A stretch of 5,825 nt of DNA from the NCBI GenBank assembly GCA_938030835.1, contig CALHID010000312.1:1-5825 (forward strand), in the 5' to 3' direction. Each line of letters starts with the position of its first letter. The stretch's first letter is position 1. The stretch comes from an uncultured Actinomyces sp. GTDB lineage: Bacteria > Actinomycetota > Actinomycetes > Actinomycetales > Actinomycetaceae. This document shows positions 1-5,104 of this stretch, piece after piece. The notes under the pieces are model-generated. The model was given only the letters and a program-made list of their open reading frames with translations. It did no database searches and had not been told where the DNA came from. Both the position numbers and the translations under genes were made by a program.

Positions 1-370
1 CACGGCGCATATGGTCGCCTCCGGTCCGCAAAATGGTATCGGGCGCGCCAACTGGGTAAGCGAGGTTCCTGAAGCCTTGCTGGGATCATTGCGCCACTCC
101 CTGACAACGCTCGCGCCCCACTTGGAACAAATGCTGCGCCAGGGAATGGAGTCTGGTGAAATTGGCTGCGCCTTCCCGGGTGAAGTCGCTGAAGTGTTGC
201 TTCTGCTTGTAGATGTGTGGATTGACCCGCTGATCGTTTCGGATTCTTATGAGCGAAAGTGCCAAAAGGTGGATTTTATTGCTGCTTTCCTCGAACGTTT
301 CGACGCCCCGGTGCTCAGTGAGGACTCTATCGCAGTCATCAAAAATGGGGTAGGTCGTTTCTATGAATGA
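1..370 (+). CDS. TetR/AcrR-type transcriptional regulator, C-terminal part (5' end outside window)
   Basis: The reading frame is open from base 2, so the gene begins upstream. The ATG at 11 is probably internal, and about 122 residues are visible. The fragment is mostly alpha-helical and has the look of a TetR ligand-binding domain: a helix with LEQMLRQGMESGEIG, followed by an aliphatic helix (VAEVLLLLVDVWIDPLI) and a short C-terminal helix (FIAAFLERF). That helix pattern is common at the dimer interface of TetR proteins. The DNA-binding helix-turn-helix would be N-terminal and is not in the window, so the family call rests on the C-terminal pattern alone. The stop TGA overlaps the start of the glycosyltransferase gene by 8 bases (ATGAATGA), which implies co-transcription and translational coupling. 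I infer that it is the local regulator of that enzyme, probably relieved by a small-molecule ligand. Confidence 0.7.
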   Translation, partial: TAHMVASGPQNGIGRANWVSEVPEALLGSLRHSLTTLAPHLEQMLRQGMESGEIGCAFPGEVAEVLLLLVDVWIDPLIVSDSYERKCQKVDFIAAFLERFDAPVLSEDSIAVIKNGVGRFYE

Positions 371-1529
371 GCGCGATTTCTACTCCATTCTCATGGTGAA
401 TCTACCGTTTTCTGGGCACACGAACCCGACGCTTGGCTTAGCTCGGGTACTCACTGATATGGGACATCGTGTGACCTACATTCATTCGCCTACGTGGCGG
501 GAAGCTGTGGAAGATACGGGCGCACATTTTGTCCCCTATGACGACTATCCCCTCTGTCCGAGTCCATTCCAGGATCGCATGCACTGCTGGAGTGCTGCTT
601 ACCGGACGGTGCTGCGTATCGGCTCAGACTACGACTGCCTTATCTACGAGATGCTCTTTGTTTCAGGCAAAGCACTCGCCGACCGTTTGGGGATAGTCCC
701 GATCAGGATCTTCTCAACCTTTGCGCTCAATGAGCATGTACTAGACGACTTCGGGCGAAGCGGCGGGTTGTACTTAACGTCGATCTTCCGTTTTCCGCGT
801 CTTAGATCGCTCATTTCTGCACCTTTAAGTAGGAGATATGGGTGGCGCTTCCGAGAGATCGAAGCCGAGATTGCGTGTAATAGCCCTAGCCTCAATATCG
901 TCTACACGCCCCGGAGCTTTCAGATATATGCCAAGGAATTCCCTTCATCTCGATACGCGTTCGTAGGGGCGTCTATCGATGGACGTTGCAGCGAGCCATT
1001 TTCGCCTCCCGGGGGCAGTGGCCCCCTCATCTACATATCTCTAGGGACAGAACTCAATAAGTCCGAGCGTTTCTTCCGTCGGTGTGTGGAAGCGTTCCGC
1101 AGCTGTGGCGTGCGCGTTGTTATGGCGATCGGTGGGTCTGTACGTCCTGAGAGCCTGGGCTCCCTGCCACCCACGATTATGGTCCGCAGCAGGGTTCCGC
1201 AGCTTGAGGTGCTTGCACGAGCATCTCTCTTTATTACCCACGGAGGAATGAACAGCGTTAATGAGGCACTCTTCTACGGAGTGCCGATGCTGGTTGTACC
1301 AGTTGGTAACGATCAACCGACTGTGGCTCAGCGGGTGAAAGAGTTGGGATTGGGCGAAGTATTGGAGGCTCATGCAGTAACTGCCGATGTGCTTCGTGAG
1401 GCTGCCATGCGTGTGTTATCTGATCGTGAGTGTCACACGCGTCTTTCCGAGTTTCGCAGAGAGACATGCAACGCAGGTGGCAATGCAGAAGCTGCGAAGC
1501 TCATCGTCGAACGGCTCAATCGAGCGTGA
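363..1529 (+). CDS. GT1-family glycosyltransferase (YjiC/macrolide glycosyltransferase-like)
   Basis: This 388-residue protein has the two-Rossmann (GT-B) layout of family GT1 enzymes, which transfer sugar from a nucleotide sugar to a small lipophilic acceptor in the cytoplasm. The N-terminal acceptor half starts with LPFSGHTNPTLGLA (14-27) and contains IYEMLFVSGKALADRLGI (94-111) and STFALNEH (118-125). The C-terminal donor half has ISLGTE (225-230), VPQLEVLARASLFITHGG (278-295), NSVNEAL (297-303) and NDQPTVAQRV (316-325), the usual sugar-nucleotide signature. Length is normal for bacterial YjiC/MGT proteins (about 390-400). From memory of YjiC, the catalytic His of AHGHxNP corresponds to Ser17 here and the paired Asp to Glu96. 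Several MGT-like proteins also lack that His, so activity is uncertain. The start ATG overlaps the regulator's stop. Codons such as ATA, CTA, TTA, AGA and AGG suggest acquisition. The acceptor is unknown; drug or antibiotic modification is only a possibility. Confidence 0.87.
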   Translation: MNERDFYSILMVNLPFSGHTNPTLGLARVLTDMGHRVTYIHSPTWREAVEDTGAHFVPYDDYPLCPSPFQDRMHCWSAAYRTVLRIGSDYDCLIYEMLFVSGKALADRLGIVPIRIFSTFALNEHVLDDFGRSGGLYLTSIFRFPRLRSLISAPLSRRYGWRFREIEAEIACNSPSLNIVYTPRSFQIYAKEFPSSRYAFVGASIDGRCSEPFSPPGGSGPLIYISLGTELNKSERFFRRCVEAFRSCGVRVVMAIGGSVRPESLGSLPPTIMVRSRVPQLEVLARASLFITHGGMNSVNEALFYGVPMLVVPVGNDQPTVAQRVKELGLGEVLEAHAVTADVLREAAMRVLSDRECHTRLSEFRRETCNAGGNAEAAKLIVERLNRA

Positions 1530-1535
1530 AACGCG

Positions 1536-1567
1536 GGCGGGGAGCAGTTGACGGGCTGCTCCCCGCC
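1536..1567 (+). terminator. Hairpin terminator after the glycosyltransferase gene
   Basis: A perfect 12-bp stem (GGCGGGGAGCAG at 1536-1547, CTGCTCCCCGCC at 1556-1567) encloses an 8-nt loop. It begins 6 bases after the TGA. Only a short T-run (1575-1578) follows, some bases after the stem, as is common for GC-rich actinobacterial terminators. It should end the regulator-glycosyltransferase transcript. Confidence 0.8.
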
Positions 1568-1620
1568 AGGACTGTTTTAAAGCTACGAAAACTCGCAAGA
1601 GTGCAAAAAGAATCGCTCCA

Positions 1621-1885
1621 ATGTTGATCCTCATCGATCATGCGGATGTCTATTCCACGGCAAAGCCCCTGGAATGGCCGCCCATCGACGGATTGGCGAC
1701 CGTCCTAACGATTTTGCACCGAGAGGACAAGGAACTCCTCGGCGTTCGGCACTAAATTCAACATCTTCCTGCCCGACGGGCGCCCAGACGCAGGCGATTC
1801 CCAAGACATGGCGAAAATGGCGGTACTCGGTGTCCCCGCACGAAGCATCCTTACTCCTGGTCGTCGCTACGACCTCTCGGCGTGA
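1621..1885 (+). pseudogene. Possible frame-disrupted coding remnant, unknown family
   Basis: An ORF from ATG 1621 to TAA 1753-1755 encodes 44 residues beginning MLILIDHADVYSTAKPLEW. From about 1742 the next frame continues with a protein-like stretch (TKFNIFLPDGRPDAGDSQD, then MAKMAVLGVPARSILTPGRR) to TGA at 1883-1885. Each segment reads like globular protein. Roughly 70% of third positions in the first segment are G or C, as expected for a gene here, whereas the competing frames in the same region are poor. A single-base frameshift near 1745-1755 would join them into about 87 residues. No family is recognised and there is no clear ribosome-binding site. The end overlaps the convergent exonuclease gene by 35 bases. 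It could equally be two chance open stretches, or a small gene with a sequencing error. Confidence 0.35.
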
Positions 1886-2615
1886 TCTGGGGCCACTCTC
1901 GGTCAATGTGGGTCTCCCGTCCCCTTGAACGCAGGAAGTTTTCAAAGTTTTCCGCCCAAGCTGCGTGGGCGTCCTTTTGGAACGCGTGGATTTCCCGGCA
2001 GTCTTTCGATGCACAGTCCGGATATTTCCGAGCAATAGCAGCCAGGACATCAAGGGTCATGATTACGTCGTATTCAGCGGTGTGTGCGTTTTCTGAGACA
2101 GGAACGCCGTAAGCTGCTGCCATCAATGACAGCTGCTTCTTTCCTTTGCGGTAGCGCTCAAGATGGCGGTCCAAGACCAGGGGATCAATGATCGGTGCCG
2201 GTTCTGGGGTTCCAAGTCTGTTGCTGAGTGTTGGAAGCGAGTGACGGCGAAGCTCTTCTTCGAGCAGAGTGAGGTCGTAGCTTCCATTGAAGGCAACGAC
2301 TGGGTAGCCCTGCGCCATGTGCGCTGTCAGTGCAGATGCCACTTCTTCGAGGACTTCTTCGATGGGACGTCCATGGCTGCGTGCGTACTGGGTGGTAATG
2401 CCGTGGATTTGTGCGGCTGTGTCCGGGATATCGACACCCGGATCAGCTAACCATGTCGTAATAGCGTCGGAATTGGGGGATCCAGATGCGCCTTCGCTGC
2501 GCAGAACCAGAGCCGCACTGACAAGACGGTCGCGATGGGGGTTGACGCCTGTCGTTTCGGTATCGAAGCCCAGCCAGGGAAGCTGAGCCCAAGAATAAGG
2601 GTGTGTGTCTGCCAT
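1851..2615 (-). CDS. DEDDh-family 3'-5' exonuclease (DNA polymerase III epsilon-like domain)
   Basis: This 254-residue protein carries the three exonuclease motifs of the RNase T/DnaQ superfamily. Exo I is FDTETTG with Asp18 and Glu20, Exo II is NGSYDLTLLEEE with Asp114, and Exo III is HTAEYD with His178 and Asp183. Together these give the complete metal-binding DEDDh set. IHGIT (70-74) is also typical of DnaQ-like proteins. Such enzymes remove nucleotides from 3' ends with two divalent metals. Without polymerase, helicase or GIY-YIG domains, this one is a stand-alone exonuclease likely to act in DNA repair or nucleic-acid trimming; it should not be called dnaQ. The C-terminal 50 residues (about 205-254) are helical then hydrophilic, with no known domain. 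ATG 2613-2615 has no convincing Shine-Dalgarno sequence, so translation may be leaderless or weak. It converges on the glycosyltransferase region. Confidence 0.9.
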   Translation of the reverse strand: MADTHPYSWAQLPWLGFDTETTGVNPHRDRLVSAALVLRSEGASGSPNSDAITTWLADPGVDIPDTAAQIHGITTQYARSHGRPIEEVLEEVASALTAHMAQGYPVVAFNGSYDLTLLEEELRRHSLPTLSNRLGTPEPAPIIDPLVLDRHLERYRKGKKQLSLMAAAYGVPVSENAHTAEYDVIMTLDVLAAIARKYPDCASKDCREIHAFQKDAHAAWAENFENFLRSRGRETHIDREWPQITPRGRSDDQE

Positions 2616-2679
2616 GACTTAAGTGTGCATCAGCGCATTGTCATTTGCGTCCAGTTTTTCAGTTCGCGGCACAAAAAAG

Positions 2680-2707
2680 TGTCCCGCTTCGACGAAGAAG
2701 CGGGACA
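2680..2707 (-). terminator. Intrinsic terminator downstream of the 61-residue ORF
   Basis: An 11-bp perfect stem (TGTCCCGCTTC at 2680-2690, GAAGCGGGACA at 2697-2707) has a 6-nt loop. On the - strand the stem is followed, after one base, by six T (A-run 2673-2678 on +), the best U-tract in the window. It lies 19 bases past the stop of the small basic ORF and 64 bases upstream of the exonuclease start. It should therefore end the small transcript and insulate the exonuclease, unless it is regulated. Confidence 0.85.
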
Positions 2708-2726
2708 GAGTGGAACTGACCAGTGA

Positions 2727-2912
2727 TCAGGGATGCAAAGGCAAGGGGAAGGAAAAACGCGTGTATGCGCAGGGCATCTGAGCGCGATCTCGCGATCCGA
2801 GCTTCCGGGGTGCGCGTTCGCTTGTACGGCGCGATACATCCTGACGGTTACGGTTTTCCGTGCGTGAACTGCGTCGGAAATCCTTGGTAACGGCAGCTGC
2901 TGCTGTCAACAT
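2727..2912 (-). CDS. Small, very basic protein of unknown function (61 residues)
   Basis: The ORF runs from ATG 2910-2912 to TGA 2727-2729. It is preceded by AGGAGGTC with 3 bases between that element and the ATG, the strongest ribosome-binding site in the window, and is followed 19 bases later by an intrinsic terminator. That combination is the main evidence that it is a real gene. An in-frame ATG further up (2970-2972) lacks such a site and is rejected. The product has 12 Arg and 2 Lys in 61 residues against 5 acidic ones. It has a short Ala-rich start (MLTAAAAVTKDFRRSSR), an Arg/Ser/Asp core (13-43) and a Pro/Phe/Leu tail, with one Cys, no membrane helix and probable disorder. No family is recognised. 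It could be a nucleic-acid-binding peptide, a leader peptide, or the translated part of a small RNA. A CRP-like site lies 50 bases upstream. Confidence 0.5.
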   Translation of the reverse strand: MLTAAAAVTKDFRRSSRTENRNRQDVSRRTSERAPRKLGSRDRAQMPCAYTRFSFPLPLHP

Positions 2913-2915
2913 GGT

Positions 2916-2923
2916 GACCTCCT
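2916..2923 (-). promoter_or_regulatory. Strong Shine-Dalgarno site of the 61-residue ORF
   Basis: On the - strand AGGAGGTC precedes ATG 2910-2912, with five bases between AGGAGG and the ATG. It is almost fully complementary to the 16S rRNA 3' end and fixes the start of the small ORF. Confidence 0.7.
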
Positions 2924-2961
2924 GCGGATCAAATGACGAACACCGGTAGTAGGTGTATCTC

Positions 2962-2977
2962 TGTGATGACATACACA
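2962..2977. promoter_or_regulatory. CRP/GlxR-like binding site, 61-residue ORF side
   Basis: TGTGA-TGACAT-ACACA matches the TGTGA-N6-TCACA consensus of CRP-family regulators (GlxR in corynebacteria) at 9 of 10 fixed positions. It is nested in a second inverted repeat, GTGTAT (2953-2958) / ATACAC (2971-2976), 50 bases upstream of the small ORF. A regulator binding here is an inference. Confidence 0.35.
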
Positions 2978-3198
2978 GTGTGCCTGTCTACTCAGCCCGT
3001 TTCAAGTGTTTCGTGAAGGGGCTTTTTCTCTTTCACTTCAAGGGAAAATCGCGATTGAGTAAAGGTGAGGAACTGGTGAAGTTTAGCCATGGCATCCTCA
3101 TAAAGAGAATAAAATTAAAGTAAAATTTTTTGGCCTTTTGCCATGTGTCCACAGGCGTTTGTGACCGAATGTAAAACCGTATCGCCATGTAGACAATA

Positions 3199-3214
3199 TG
3201 TGAAATGCCTTACA
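3199..3214. promoter_or_regulatory. CRP/GlxR-like binding site upstream of guaB3
   Basis: TGTGA-AATGCC-TTACA matches TGTGA-N6-TCACA at 9 of 10 fixed positions. It is centred about 85 bases upstream of the predicted guaB3 transcription start, a distance compatible with activation. It also overlaps the possible TAGACA/TACATT promoter, where binding could repress. Confidence 0.33.
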
Positions 3215-3279
3215 TTAATGGGGTGGGAAGGCTTCGTGTCTTCCGTCCCTTGGTGACGCATCTGACGAGATTGTGCGAC

Positions 3280-3285
3280 TAGAAT
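3280..3285 (+). promoter_or_regulatory. -10 box of guaB3, predicting a leaderless mRNA
   Basis: TAGAAT matches the -10 consensus TATAAT at five of six positions and ends six bases before the A of the guaB3 ATG. The predicted transcription start is therefore the start codon itself. No Shine-Dalgarno sequence precedes the ATG, which agrees with leaderless translation, common in actinobacteria. No clear -35 box is seen at 16-18 bp. Confidence 0.55.
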
Positions 3286-3291
3286 GGCGAC

Positions 3292-4413
3292 ATGGCTAAC
3301 GAGGTCGAAATTGGTCGGGGAAAACGTGGTCGTCGGGCGTACACCTTGGATGACATCGCACTAGTTTCGGCACGCCGGACCAGGGATCCCGCGGACGTGA
3401 ATGTTGGCTGGCAGATCGATGCGTATCACGTCGACGTCCCCATCATGGCTGCGCCTATGGACTCGGTGATGAGTCCTGATACTGCGATCCTTTTTGGCAA
3501 ACTCGGTGGAATTGGCGTTCTGGATCTGGATGGATTGTGGACTCGCTACGAAAATCCCCAGCCGATTTTGGATGAGATTGCGCAGCTTCCGGCAGACGGG
3601 TCGATTGCGCGTCTGCAACAGATCTACTCTGCTCCCATCCAAGAAGACCTCATCACCGAACGTCTGGAATACATTCGTAAGGCAGGCGTGGTCGTCGCCG
3701 GAAAACTCTCGCCGCAGCGCACTCAGCGCTACTGGCGTGCAGTTGTCGAGGCCGGGGTGGACCTCTTCGTCATCCGTGGGACAACCGTTTCGGCTGAGCA
3801 CGTTTCATCACGCGCAGAGCCTCTGAACCTTAAACGTTTCATTTATGAACTCGACGTTCCGGTGATCGTTGGTGGCGTCTCAACAGATACTGCCGCCCTG
3901 CACCTCATGCGTACCGGCGCCGCAGGTATTTTGGTTGGCTTTGGCGGGGGAGCGGCTCATGCAACGCGCCAGTCTCTTGGGGTCCATGCGCCTATGGCAA
4001 CGGCTATCGCAGATGTTGCTGCAGCGCGTCGTGATTACATGGATGAATCGGGTGGCCGTTATGTCCACGTGATTGCAGACGGTGGGATTGGGCGCTCTGG
4101 CGATATGACACGTGCGATTGCCTGTGGAGCAGACGCAGTGATGATGGGTGCGGCCCTGGCTCGTGCTGAAGAGGCTCCCGGACGTGGATGGCATTGGGGA
4201 TCCGAGGCCACGCACCCAGAGCTTCCGCGAGGGCACCGCGTTCGCGTGGGGACCTCGGGTACCTTCAGCGAGATCCTCTATGGGCCATCGACGCGAGCGG
4301 ATGGAACGCTCAACTTCATTGGTGCCCTTAAGCGGACAATGGCCTCGACGGGCTATTCGGAAGTGAAGGACTTGCAGAAGGCGGAAGTCGTCGTTAGCCC
4401 TTACTGGCGCTAA
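3292..4413 (+). CDS. guaB3: GuaB3: IMP dehydrogenase/GMP reductase-family protein without CBS domains
   Basis: This 373-residue protein is an IMPDH-like TIM barrel close to actinobacterial GuaB3 (IMP dehydrogenase-related family). Recognisable blocks are MVEIG-like NEVEIGRGKRGRRAYTLDD near the N-terminus, PIMAAPMDSVMSP (50-62), KLGGIGVLDLDGL (70-82), EPLNLKRFIYELDVP (176-190), MATAIADVAAARRDY (235-249), the phosphate-binding HVIADGGIGRSGD (259-271) and IACGADAVMMGAALA (276-290). There is no CBS (Bateman) insertion, unlike GuaB2. At the IMPDH catalytic-cysteine loop the sequence is GGGAAHATRQSLG (218-230), with His223 where IMPDH has Cys. The only cysteine is Cys278. Canonical IMP oxidation through a thioimidate is thus unlikely. 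A cyanobacterial GuaB3 has been described as a GMP reductase, but that protein, as I recall, keeps the cysteine. The role here is open, most likely in purine nucleotide balance. The gene ends with tandem stops TAA TAA. Confidence 0.93.
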   Translation: MANEVEIGRGKRGRRAYTLDDIALVSARRTRDPADVNVGWQIDAYHVDVPIMAAPMDSVMSPDTAILFGKLGGIGVLDLDGLWTRYENPQPILDEIAQLPADGSIARLQQIYSAPIQEDLITERLEYIRKAGVVVAGKLSPQRTQRYWRAVVEAGVDLFVIRGTTVSAEHVSSRAEPLNLKRFIYELDVPVIVGGVSTDTAALHLMRTGAAGILVGFGGGAAHATRQSLGVHAPMATAIADVAAARRDYMDESGGRYVHVIADGGIGRSGDMTRAIACGADAVMMGAALARAEEAPGRGWHWGSEATHPELPRGHRVRVGTSGTFSEILYGPSTRADGTLNFIGALKRTMASTGYSEVKDLQKAEVVVSPYWR

Positions 4414-4417
4414 TAAA

Positions 4418-4452
4418 TCTGGGTGGTGAACGGGGTTAGTTCACCACCCAGA
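4418..4452. terminator. Shared bidirectional terminator between guaB3 and the membrane protein gene
   Basis: A perfect 14-bp stem (TCTGGGTGGTGAAC at 4418-4431, GTTCACCACCCAGA at 4439-4452) has a 7-nt loop. It lies between the convergent stops at 4413 and 4468. On the - strand the stem is followed by TTTATTAG, a fair U-tract. On the + strand no T-run follows. It probably serves both genes. Confidence 0.85.
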
Positions 4453-4467
4453 ACAATAAGACCTCAG

Positions 4468-4947
4468 CTACGCCTTCGTGCCGTTTTCTGAGCTCAGTGT
4501 CGGTGCGTGGAAGGTGAGGTCTTCCATTTTGTAGGGCAGAAATAGCGTGCACAGCAGCGTTCCGGTGAAGAGCCAGGGAAGCAGGGCTGGCGCTGTGATG
4601 ACATCGCTATATTCATTGAGGAATGCGCCAAAACTGGGCATTGCGTTCATCTGGAAGGTTCCGATCAAAACTCCCAGAGTTACGAATGGAATTGCAAAGT
4701 TGTAGGCGATCGCAATCCAACGGATTGACCGTGAAAGCTGGACCAGATTCGCCAGCCTGAGGATCAATCCGGCAAGAGTTAACGCAAAGCCAATGATGAT
4801 GCCCCCTGCGAGTGGCTTGGAGAGCCACAACATCGGCTGATCGCTGTACATCCCCTTCAATGAAAAAATGATGCCAAGGGTGCCGAGGAAGAAAAAGACG
4901 TAGATCAAGCTATCGAGGGATGATCTCTTCTCGTCGACGATTTTCAT
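4468..4947 (-). CDS. Small integral membrane protein of unknown function, four predicted helices
   Basis: The gene encodes 159 residues from ATG 4945-4947 to TAG 4468-4470. An upstream in-frame TTG (4984-4986) was rejected because AAGGA sits six bases before the ATG. Four hydrophobic segments are evident at about 12-31 (LDSLIYVFFFLGTLGIIFSL), 46-66, 77-97 and 116-137. Short loops join them, and a hydrophilic C-terminal tail of about 20 residues (MEDLTFHAPTLSSENGTKA) follows. The basic patch LSRSIR (71-76) between helices 2 and 3 and the N-terminal KIVDEKR suggest both ends are cytoplasmic by the positive-inside rule. No catalytic or transport motif is recognised and no signal peptide is seen. 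It appears to be transcribed alone: a terminator lies on each side, and an unusual repeat-bearing promoter region is upstream (5059-5104). Function unknown. Confidence 0.8.
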   Translation of the reverse strand: MKIVDEKRSSLDSLIYVFFFLGTLGIIFSLKGMYSDQPMLWLSKPLAGGIIIGFALTLAGLILRLANLVQLSRSIRWIAIAYNFAIPFVTLGVLIGTFQMNAMPSFGAFLNEYSDVITAPALLPWLFTGTLLCTLFLPYKMEDLTFHAPTLSSENGTKA

Positions 4948-4953
4948 AGTGTG

Positions 4954-4958
4954 TCCTT
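4954..4958 (-). promoter_or_regulatory. Ribosome-binding site that fixes the membrane protein start
   Basis: On the - strand AAGGA lies six bases before ATG 4945-4947. The alternative TTG start 13 codons upstream has no comparable element. Confidence 0.6.
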
Positions 4959-5058
4959 GAAACCAAAGTTGAGAATTAGGTGCCAAGTTGGCGGTGGCGG
5001 AAAATCCGCGACGAAATCACAGGTGGCATGCAGCGATTCTTTGGTGCATCCACGGATA

Positions 5059-5104
5059 ATTATACTTGAGCTCTTGAGCTCTTGAGCTCTTGAGCTCTTG
5101 CCAA
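5059..5104 (-). promoter_or_regulatory. Candidate repeat-controlled promoter of the membrane protein gene
   Basis: Read on the - strand, TTGGCA (5099-5104, five of six to TTGACA) is followed by 34 bases made almost wholly of octamer repeats, then a perfect TATAAT (5059-5064). The predicted start near 5052 would give a leader of about 105 bases before ATG 4947. At 34 bp the two boxes are too far apart for one polymerase. Removing two repeat units gives 18 bp. The TATAAT may also work with a poor -35 inside the repeats (GCTCAA at 17 bp). Confidence 0.45.
5065..5100. repeat. Octanucleotide tandem repeat, 4.5 copies of CTTGAGCT
   Basis: There are four exact copies at 5065-5072, 5073-5080, 5081-5088 and 5089-5096, plus CTTG at 5097-5100. 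Each unit junction creates a GAGCTC palindrome (four in all), and the array ends in the dyad CTCTTG-C-CAAGAG (5095-5107). Perfect identity suggests recent or ongoing slippage. Confidence 0.97.

Larger units (their letters stand above)
2913..3291. other. Non-coding region between the divergent 61-residue ORF and guaB3
   Basis: No convincing gene is seen in these 379 bases on either strand. The region contains two CRP-like 16-mers (listed separately) and an AT-rich block at 3099-3132 with only three G in about 30 bases. There is an imperfect inverted repeat TTCAAGTG (3001-3008) / CACTTCAA (3034-3041). A second imperfect one at 3221-3249 consists of GGG..GGAAG and CTTCC..CCC, just before guaB3. 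A TAGACA box at 3190-3195 is followed, 15 bases later, by TACATT (3211-3216), a possible weak + strand promoter. It looks like a shared control region rather than a lost gene. Confidence 0.6.

Noticed and set aside
1631..2053. A 140-residue open frame on the - strand overlapping the exonuclease 3' end
   Set aside because: It is a shadow: the overlapping frame has the complete DEDDh motifs, while this one is Arg/Ser/Thr-rich, has no ribosome-binding site and resembles no family.
2970..2972. Upstream ATG giving an 81-residue version of the small basic protein
   Set aside because: The strong AGGAGGTC lies inside that extension, directly before the ATG at 2910-2912, and the extra ATG overlaps the CRP-like site.
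3001..3041. Inverted repeat TTCAAGTG/CACTTCAA as a terminator
   Set aside because: One mismatch, a 25-base loop, no T-run and no gene ending nearby; listed only as part of the non-coding region.
3099..3153. AT-rich block next to GTGTCCACA, resembling a DnaA box (replication origin candidate)
   Set aside because: Only one near-match to TTGTCCACA (3145-3153) was found, with no cluster and no dnaA, dnaN or rpmH nearby, so chance is the simpler reading.
3221..3249. Hairpin before guaB3 as a riboswitch or attenuator
   Set aside because: The stem has a 2x2 mismatch and no U-tract, and the predicted transcription start lies downstream of it.
4948..4986. TTG start giving a 172-residue version of the membrane protein
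   Set aside because: No Shine-Dalgarno sequence precedes the TTG, whereas AAGGA lies at proper distance from the ATG at 4945-4947, and the extra 13 residues add no motif.
5065..5100. Tandem repeats as a CRISPR array
   Set aside because: Units are only 8 bp and directly adjacent without spacers, and no cas genes are present.
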